DNA from: Pseudoxanthomonas gei
Lineage (GTDB): Bacteria > Pseudomonadota > Gammaproteobacteria > Xanthomonadales > Xanthomonadaceae
DNA length: 64,000 nt
Assembly: GCF_010119615.1 (NCBI RefSeq)
Contig: NZ_QOVG01000011.1
Coordinates: forward strand, 1-64,000
Reading direction: 5' to 3'
A program made the position numbers and the translations under genes. The notes beneath the pieces were generated by a model. The model worked only from the letters and a program-made list of their open reading frames with translations, did not search any database and was not told the DNA's origin. Positions 59,253-64,000 of this stretch are shown piece after piece (the first letter of the stretch is position 1; each line of letters opens with the position of its first letter).

Positions 59253-59654
59253 TCACGGGTGCGAAGGCAGCCCGTAGTCGAAATCGTAGTAATGCTTGCC
59301 GCTTTCAATCCGGATAACCAGCGTCCCGGTCAGGCCGGCCAGCGCATCGGTTCCCGTGTCCGGTACCACCTCGATCGAAAGGGTCTGCCCCGAGGCCGTC
59401 ATCACGCCGCGGTGCACCAGGGTGAAACTGCCGCCACGGCCGTGCAGGGTGCCGGTGACCCGCTCGATGGCCACGTACGCAGCCGAGGTGGGAATGTTGC
59501 TGCGTGCCGCCAGCATCTCGCCCTTGCCGACGGCCTGCAAATCGCCGTTGAACTGCTTGTCCAGCGACATCCTGCCCAGGCTGGAGCCAGGTCCGACATC
59601 GCCTGGTCCCTGCGGTTGCATCTGCACTTCGAAACTGCCTGTCGCAAACGCCAT
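59253..59654 (-). CDS. DUF3224 family protein
   Basis: 133 aa, beta-barrel type. MAFATGSFEVQMQPQG, SLDKQFNGDLQAVGKGEML and YDFDYGLP are DUF3224 hallmarks. Function unknown. Start ATG 59654; the frame extends to 60341 antisense to msrB and is not credible there. Confidence 0.85.
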   Translation of the reverse strand: MAFATGSFEVQMQPQGPGDVGPGSSLGRMSLDKQFNGDLQAVGKGEMLAARSNIPTSAAYVAIERVTGTLHGRGGSFTLVHRGVMTASGQTLSIEVVPDTGTDALAGLTGTLVIRIESGKHYYDFDYGLPSHP

Positions 59655-59774
59655 TGCCCGTCTCTCCCGGTAATCTGGAAACATGCTGACCCCGCCCCCA
59701 CCTTGGGTCAACACCTGGCCGCTTCGCAAGGCGCGCCCCTGCACAATGGCAATTCCACTGAACAAGGAATCGAT

Positions 59775-60242
59775 ATGAGCGCCTTCGACCTGACCCCGCC
59801 CGATCCCGCCGAACGCCAGGCGCTGGTCGCCCCGCTGACTGGGGAAGAGCGCCGCGTATTGCTGGAACACGGCACCGAGGCTGCGTTCTGCGGCGTGTTC
59901 CTCGACAACAAGCTGGAAGGCGTCTACACCTGCCGCCTGTGCGGCCTGCCGCTGTTCCGTTCCAGTGCCAAGTTCGATTCCGGCACCGGCTGGCCCAGTT
60001 TCTTCCAGCCTTACGACCAGGCGCATGTGAGGACGATCCGCGACACCAGCTACGGCATGATCCGCACTGAAATCGTCTGCGCACGTTGCGACAGCCACCT
60101 GGGTCACGTGTTCCCGGATGGCCCACCGCCCACCGGCGAACGCCACTGCCTGAATTCGCTCTCGCTGGCTTTCACCGAACAGGGCGCAGCCTTTCCTGAT
60201 CCGTTGCGCCGCGGCGGTGCCGAAGGCATTGCGGCCGACTGA
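59775..60242 (+). CDS. msrB: Peptide-methionine (R)-S-oxide reductase
   Basis: 155 aa, repairs methionine-R-sulfoxide in proteins. Zinc site CRLC and CARC, substrate motif GTGWPSFF, and catalytic Cys in RHCLNS are present. AAGGAATCGAT precedes ATG 59775. Standard free-standing MsrB. Confidence 0.95.
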   Translation: MSAFDLTPPDPAERQALVAPLTGEERRVLLEHGTEAAFCGVFLDNKLEGVYTCRLCGLPLFRSSAKFDSGTGWPSFFQPYDQAHVRTIRDTSYGMIRTEIVCARCDSHLGHVFPDGPPPTGERHCLNSLSLAFTEQGAAFPDPLRRGGAEGIAAD

Positions 60243-60353
60243 CGCGGGTTGCGCATGAACAGCCTGCAACCACGGGTGGCTCGACTGCCACCGCGTGACG
60301 CATCGCAGGCCGATCGGAGCAGACTGTGGTCCCCCGGCCACTGGAGTTCGAAG

Positions 60354-60923
60354 ATGAAGATCCCATCACTGGTTGCGGTGTTGCTGTCGGCCTTGCTGTT
60401 CGCGGGCCCGGTCAGCGCCAGGCCCGCCAATGTCACCGACCCCGACGCGCCCCGCAGCCTCCCGGCCAGCGGCCCGGTCAGCGTGAGCTGGAGCGATCCG
60501 GCCCAGTTCACCGAATTGCGTTACAGCCACAATCGCTGGGAAGCGCAACGCGGCGACTGGGTGGTGAAACTGGCGGAGCACCTGCGCAAGGGCACCGAAA
60601 AAGTCTTGCCGGCAGGGCAACGCGTCGAGTTCAACATCACCGACATCAAGCGGGCCGGCGACTACGAGCCCTGGCATGGGACGAGCGGGCAGGACGTGCG
60701 CATCGTGCGCGACATCTATCCGCCGCGCATGACGTTCACCTTCGTCCGCTATGGCAGCGACGGCCAGGTGATCGACCGGGGCGAACGCAAGCTGGTCGAC
60801 ATGGGCTTCCTCTCCCGTGGCGGCAACGGCCTCGACAGCGATCCACTGCGCCATGAAAAACGCATGCTGGACAGCTGGATCCGGCGCGAACTCAATGACC
60901 AGCGCCGGCTCGGGATGCGCTGA
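60354..60923 (+). CDS. DUF3016 family periplasmic protein
   Basis: 189 aa with signal peptide (MKIPSLVAVLLSALLFAGPVSA). VSWSDPAQFTELRYSHNR and the FNITDIKRAGDYEPWHG region (about residues 100-116) define DUF3016. Function unknown; a possible metal- or cell-wall-related role is only a guess from location. Confidence 0.83.
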   Translation: MKIPSLVAVLLSALLFAGPVSARPANVTDPDAPRSLPASGPVSVSWSDPAQFTELRYSHNRWEAQRGDWVVKLAEHLRKGTEKVLPAGQRVEFNITDIKRAGDYEPWHGTSGQDVRIVRDIYPPRMTFTFVRYGSDGQVIDRGERKLVDMGFLSRGGNGLDSDPLRHEKRMLDSWIRRELNDQRRLGMR

Positions 60924-60982
60924 GCGCCGGGCTCTGGCAATCGGCGACGAAGCCGGCGCTTCTTGCCGTTATCCTTGTGCGC

Positions 60983-61756
60983 ATGGACCTGCGCACCGTT
61001 TCCGCCACCCGCTACGTCACTCCGCTGCGCGAAGGTGGCTCGCTGCCGGCGGTGGTCGAGGCCGACGATGACGGCATGTACGTGCTCAAGTTCCGCGGTG
61101 CCGGCCAGGGTGCCAAGGCGCTGGTGGCCGAGCTCATCGCCGGTGGCATTGCGCGGGCGCTGCAGCTGCCCATCCCCGAGATCGTGCTGCTGGACCTGGA
61201 CCCGGACCTGGCGCGTACCGAGCCGGATCCGGAGATCCAGCACCTGATCCGCGCCAGCGCGGGCCTGAACCTGGCGCTGGATTACCTGCCGGGCGCGGTC
61301 AACTTCGATCCGGTCGCCGAACAGCCCAGCGCCGCCCTGGCCTCGCGCATCGTCTGGTTCGACGCCTATGTCAGCAACGTCGACCGCACGCCGCGCAACA
61401 CCAACCTGCTGATCTGGCATCGCAAGCTGTGGCTGATCGACCATGGCGCGGCGCTCTACTTCCAGCACGGCTGGGATGGCGGCAGCGGCAATGCGGGCAA
61501 TCCCTTCAAACTGATCAAGGACCACGTGCTGCTGCCCTGGGCCGATGGCCTGGCCGAAGCGGACGAGGAACTGTCGCGCAGGCTTGGCCGCGAGCTGCTG
61601 GGCGACATCGTGGCGCAAGTGCCCGATGCCTGGCTGGCGGGCGCCGACGCCTTCGCCGATCCATCCACCCAGCGCGCGGCCTACGTCGACTACCTGGTCA
61701 AGCGCCTTGAACAGCGCCAGGCCTTCGTGCAGGAGGCAATCGATGCACGCCGATAG
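60983..61756 (+). CDS. Compact HipA-like kinase
   Basis: 257 aa, shorter than classical HipA (about 440). Kinase features: K36 in YVLKF, E50, a catalytic loop NVDRTPRNTN (132-141, with D134 and N139/N141) and the metal Asp D153 in WLIDHG. The HipA N-terminal subdomain and the HipB antitoxin are absent. The family is that named HipA-like kinase. It overlaps the DUF3037 gene by 14 bp. A GTG at 60977 is an alternative start. Substrate unknown. Confidence 0.85.
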   Translation: MDLRTVSATRYVTPLREGGSLPAVVEADDDGMYVLKFRGAGQGAKALVAELIAGGIARALQLPIPEIVLLDLDPDLARTEPDPEIQHLIRASAGLNLALDYLPGAVNFDPVAEQPSAALASRIVWFDAYVSNVDRTPRNTNLLIWHRKLWLIDHGAALYFQHGWDGGSGNAGNPFKLIKDHVLLPWADGLAEADEELSRRLGRELLGDIVAQVPDAWLAGADAFADPSTQRAAYVDYLVKRLEQRQAFVQEAIDARR

Positions 61757-62144
61757 CCCGTCCAGTCATTACGACTACGCGGTGATCCGGGTGGTGCCGC
61801 GGGTCGAACGCGAGGAGTTCATCAACGTGGGGGTGATCCTGTCCTGCGAAGCCTTGCGCTATCTGGAAGCCCGCATCGAACTTGACGAACCGCGCGTATT
61901 GGCGCTGGCCCCGGACCTGGACCTGGAATCGCTGCGTCGTCACCTGGACACCATCCCGGCCATCTGCCGCGGCGGTGAGGGCACCGGCCCGATCGGACTG
62001 CTGCCCCAGCGCGCGCGCTTCCACTGGTTGACGGCGCGCCGCAGTTCGATCATCCAGACCTCGCCCGTGCACATGGGCAAGTGCGGTGACATGCCGTCGA
62101 TCATGGAACACCTGCTGCAGCGCATGGTGCGCACCGGTAGCTGA
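61743..62144 (+). CDS. DUF3037 family protein, partner of the HipA-like kinase
   Basis: 133 aa. YDYAVIRVVPRVEREEFINVGVILSC (10-35) and RRSSIIQTSPVHMG (about 100-113) are DUF3037 signatures. The start ATG 61743 lies inside the kinase gene, so the two are translationally coupled, as expected of a functional pair. The role is unknown; candidates are an antitoxin-like regulator or a substrate of the kinase. Confidence 0.85.
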   Translation: MHADSPSSHYDYAVIRVVPRVEREEFINVGVILSCEALRYLEARIELDEPRVLALAPDLDLESLRRHLDTIPAICRGGEGTGPIGLLPQRARFHWLTARRSSIIQTSPVHMGKCGDMPSIMEHLLQRMVRTGS

Positions 62145-62271
62145 CGACGGCCGAAACAAGTACTCGCACGACGTTAACAATTGCTTCCCGACAATCGCCG
62201 CTCATTTGGGGTCGCGCCGCCGGAACCACGCTTCTGGGGATCCGCAGCGCCAGCACAGGAGGTCGCAACGC

Positions 62272-62742
62272 ATGAACCAGAAGCTCAAGGCCGGCTCGGT
62301 GGAGTTGGAAGTCGCATTCACCGACTGGATCAAGAAAAACGCCTACAGCCCTTCCGAAGCGATCGATTTCTTCATGGAGCGCTCCGAGTACGTGCGCAAT
62401 GCCGTGGACACGGTGGTCGAGCATGCGCGCAAGAAGATCATGGACCGCACCCGCCAGCACCTGACCCGGCTGTCCGAAGACACCGTCTTCACCGCCCAGT
62501 TCCCCATGGTCTATGGCTGCAAGAACCTGGATGACAAGGACATGCGCTATACCGTGTCCATGACCATCGGCGAGAACGAAGCGCAGTGGGTCGGCAAGGT
62601 GTGGGCCGATGGCGAGTACCTTGGCGAGGTGCACGGCAGCGGCAGCGGGCCCAAGGCGAACTATGTGGAGCTGGCGCGCATGCACATCGAATCACACATC
62701 CGCTGCGCCGGTCCGTTCAAGCCGCGACTGCGGAAGGGCTGA
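62272..62742 (+). CDS. Conserved hypothetical soluble protein
   Basis: 156 aa with an AGGAGG ribosome site. The N-terminal part (about 10-65) is helical and charged (SPSEAIDFFMERSEYVRNAVDTVVEHARKK); the C-terminal half is a beta domain (MVYGCKNLDDKDMRYTVSMTIGENEAQWVGKVWADGEYLGE) with a repeated glycine motif GSGSG. I do not recognise a family. Confidence 0.65.
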   Translation: MNQKLKAGSVELEVAFTDWIKKNAYSPSEAIDFFMERSEYVRNAVDTVVEHARKKIMDRTRQHLTRLSEDTVFTAQFPMVYGCKNLDDKDMRYTVSMTIGENEAQWVGKVWADGEYLGEVHGSGSGPKANYVELARMHIESHIRCAGPFKPRLRKG

Positions 62743-62835
62743 CGGCCGCTTCGGGGCGGATCGGGAGCGGCGCGTGAAAAACGCTTGCTCGCAAGGTCGC
62801 AGGCGGTTAACACGAGGTCCCCTACAACGCGAACA

Positions 62836-62856
62836 CCGGGCACGTTGGGTGCCCGG
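62836..62856 (+). other. Hairpin upstream of a small ORF
   Basis: CCGGGCAC-gttgg-GTGCCCGG forms a perfect 8-bp stem 25 bases before ATG 62881. It may end the previous transcript weakly or lie in the leader of the small gene. Confidence 0.4.
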
Positions 62857-62880
62857 CCAGTCCGCCTACGGAGCACCGCC

Positions 62881-63012
62881 ATGAACAAGCGCACCAACCT
62901 TCCCGCCGACGAACAGGCCGGCAAGCGCAGCTACGCAGCCCAGGAAGACCAGCAGGAAGCCAGCCGCCGCCAGCCATCGCGTGCCCAGGGCGGCGATGAC
63001 GAAGAAGAGTGA
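62881..63012 (+). CDS. 43-aa hydrophilic small protein
   Basis: Very polar, rich in Gln, Glu, Ser, Asp and Arg, ending GGDDEEE; no hydrophobic stretch. GGAG lies 7 bases before ATG 62881, and a strong hairpin follows the stop. It looks like a small intrinsically disordered protein. Function unknown. Confidence 0.55.
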   Translation: MNKRTNLPADEQAGKRSYAAQEDQQEASRRQPSRAQGGDDEEE

Positions 63013-63018
63013 AAGCGT

Positions 63019-63045
63019 GCGGGAGCAGGCTGGCCCTGCTCCCGC
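63019..63045. terminator. Hairpin between convergent genes
   Basis: GCGGGAGCAGG-ctggc-CCTGCTCCCGC, an 11-bp perfect stem lying between the small protein gene and the DUF6630-like gene. No clear U run, so a Rho-independent role is uncertain. Confidence 0.55.
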
Positions 63046-63056
63046 CCCGCTGGGGA

Positions 63057-63599
63057 TCAGAACGAATCGCTGCCCGGGCGCAGTTCGATGTTCATGGCCA
63101 CTGCCACCAGTCGCATTGCCTCGTCATCACGGCTCAGGGTGATCCAGCCGCCGAAGCTGTCGCTGCCGGTGTCCCAGGTCCATAGGGTGTAGCCCCGTTC
63201 GCGCAGTCCATCGTAGGCCGTGGACATCAGGGCGGGAATGTCGGTGCCTTGCAGGAATTCCTCGTCCGACGGATCACCGCCCCAGTCGATCTCCAGGTTC
63301 CAGCGCCGCACCAGCTCGGTGACACTGTCGATGAAGGTCTCGGTGTCTTTCCAGTCGATGAAAAACCCCGAGGTCCAGTCGATGGCGTCCTTGAGCAGCC
63401 ACACCGGCTCGACGTCCTCGCCGGCCTCCGCGGCGGCCTCCTGGTACACCGAGAACTGCCGCAGCGCCGTTTCCTCGTCGCCCGGATTGATCAGCAACAG
63501 CAGCTGCCAGGCCAACGCCTCGCTGGACAGCTCATCGACCTCGTCGGCGTCCTGGGGCTCTGCTTCGTGATCGCCGTAATCGGCTTCGTTGTCAGGCAT
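63057..63599 (-). CDS. DUF6630-like soluble protein
   Basis: 180 aa, acidic. An N-terminal acidic tail (MPDNEADYGDHEAEPQDADEVDE) is followed by LAWQLLLLINPGDEETALRQF and a C-terminal DTGSDSFGGWITL block that resemble DUF6630 proteins. Start ATG 63599. Function unknown. Confidence 0.65.
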   Translation of the reverse strand: MPDNEADYGDHEAEPQDADEVDELSSEALAWQLLLLINPGDEETALRQFSVYQEAAAEAGEDVEPVWLLKDAIDWTSGFFIDWKDTETFIDSVTELVRRWNLEIDWGGDPSDEEFLQGTDIPALMSTAYDGLRERGYTLWTWDTGSDSFGGWITLSRDDEAMRLVAVAMNIELRPGSDSF

Positions 63600-63747
63600 G
63601 GGAAAGGGCCGGAATCGCGGTGCGGGTGCAGATAGTGCCGCCTGCGGACCGGCTTGGAAAGCCTTTCCTCGTGAATAACCGCGACCCGGAGGGCGCAGTT
63701 CGCTGACAGCCTTCGCACGGCGGCGGCGAGTGTGGAAAACTTGGTGC

Positions 63748-64000
63748 ATGACCGTATACGTGGACGATGCAGTGACCTTGTGGCGCGGCCAGCGCTGGGC
63801 CCACCTGATGGCCGACAGCCTGGAAGAACTGCATGCGATGGCCGCGCAACTGGGCCTGCCGCGACGCGCCTTCCAGGACAAGCCCAGCGGCGCGCATTAC
63901 GACATCACCGTCGAGATGCGCGAACAGGCCATGCTGCTGGGCGTGAACCCCATATCGCGCCACGTCGACCGGGAGCGGATGCGTGCGGTGATCCGCAACG
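63748..64000 (+). CDS. DUF4031 family protein, 3' end outside the window
   Basis: At least 84 aa: MTVYVDDAVTLWRGQRWAHLMADS, then LHAMAAQLGLPRRAFQ and HYDITVEMREQAMLLG, the DUF4031 pattern. The gene runs off the right edge. Confidence 0.8.
   Translation, partial: MTVYVDDAVTLWRGQRWAHLMADSLEELHAMAAQLGLPRRAFQDKPSGAHYDITVEMREQAMLLGVNPISRHVDRERMRAVIRN

Noticed and set aside
59253-60341. Long form (362 aa) of the DUF3224 gene
   Set aside because: The first 229 codons are antisense to msrB; the recognisable domain starts at 59654.

Overview
This 64 kb window is GC-rich, densely coded gammaproteobacterial chromosome, most likely from the Xanthomonadaceae/Lysobacteraceae (Stenotrophomonas/Pseudoxanthomonas/Lysobacter relatives). 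Support for this: proteins that read as typical of the family (YajQ, mddA-type methyltransferase, DUF2884, DUF1415 and DUF3016 proteins), GTAG-type REP palindromes, and an F1Fo operon that lies near glmU and glmS. I see no rRNA, tRNA, CRISPR, insertion sequence or prophage. The left edge is a raw contig end: a Nextera-like transposon end and a poly-C run replace the 3' end of dinB.

Layout. 1-7.3 kb: truncated dinB, a solitary Rieske oxygenase, and a minus-strand operon that couples a two-partner secretion pair (TpsB transporter, TpsA exoprotein) to an L,D-transpeptidase. 7.3-8.1 kb: gene-free DNA with a 42-bp tandem repeat array. 8.1-10.1 kb: mddA (methanethiol S-methyltransferase) diverges from an alpha/beta-hydrolase fused to a LuxR-type helix-turn-helix. 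10.2-12.1 kb: glmS. 12.1-20.9 kb: a plus-strand efflux operon (HlyD-type adaptor, ABC ATPase, two FtsX/MacB permeases, two small exported proteins, sigma-54 response regulator, histidine kinase). It is preceded by a textbook -24/-12 promoter and two palindromes 21 bp apart, so it looks like a self-contained envelope-stress or drug-response circuit.

21.1-23.8 kb: glmU followed by a DinB-superfamily protein, a small membrane protein and a GNAT acetyltransferase. 23.8-30.8 kb: a cell-surface glycosylation island (two large membrane proteins, two GtrA flippase-like proteins, a GT2 glycosyltransferase, a methyltransferase) that separates glmU from the ATP synthase operon. 30.9-38.3 kb: atpIBEFHAGDC on the minus strand, with palindromic elements in every spacer among the F1 genes from atpH to atpC. 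38.3-39.9 kb: the atp promoter, a possible small RNA and an outer membrane protein. 39.9-43.3 kb: pyruvate dehydrogenase E2 and E3 without E1.

43.4-64 kb: housekeeping and small conserved genes, including transporters, an OmpW-type porin, yajQ, a methyltransferase-rsuA-HAD operon, the ybbAP/tesA divergon, a DsbA-family thiol oxidoreductase, a fasciclin lipoprotein, msrB, a HipA-like kinase/DUF3037 pair and a truncated DUF4031 gene.

The strongest candidates for undescribed biology are the sigma-54 circuit (12.1-20.9 kb), the HipA-like/DUF3037 pair (61-62 kb), the TPS-L,D-transpeptidase operon, the higher-order 42-bp array and the palindromic spacers of the atp operon. Functions are inferred from sequence motifs only; no database search was run.
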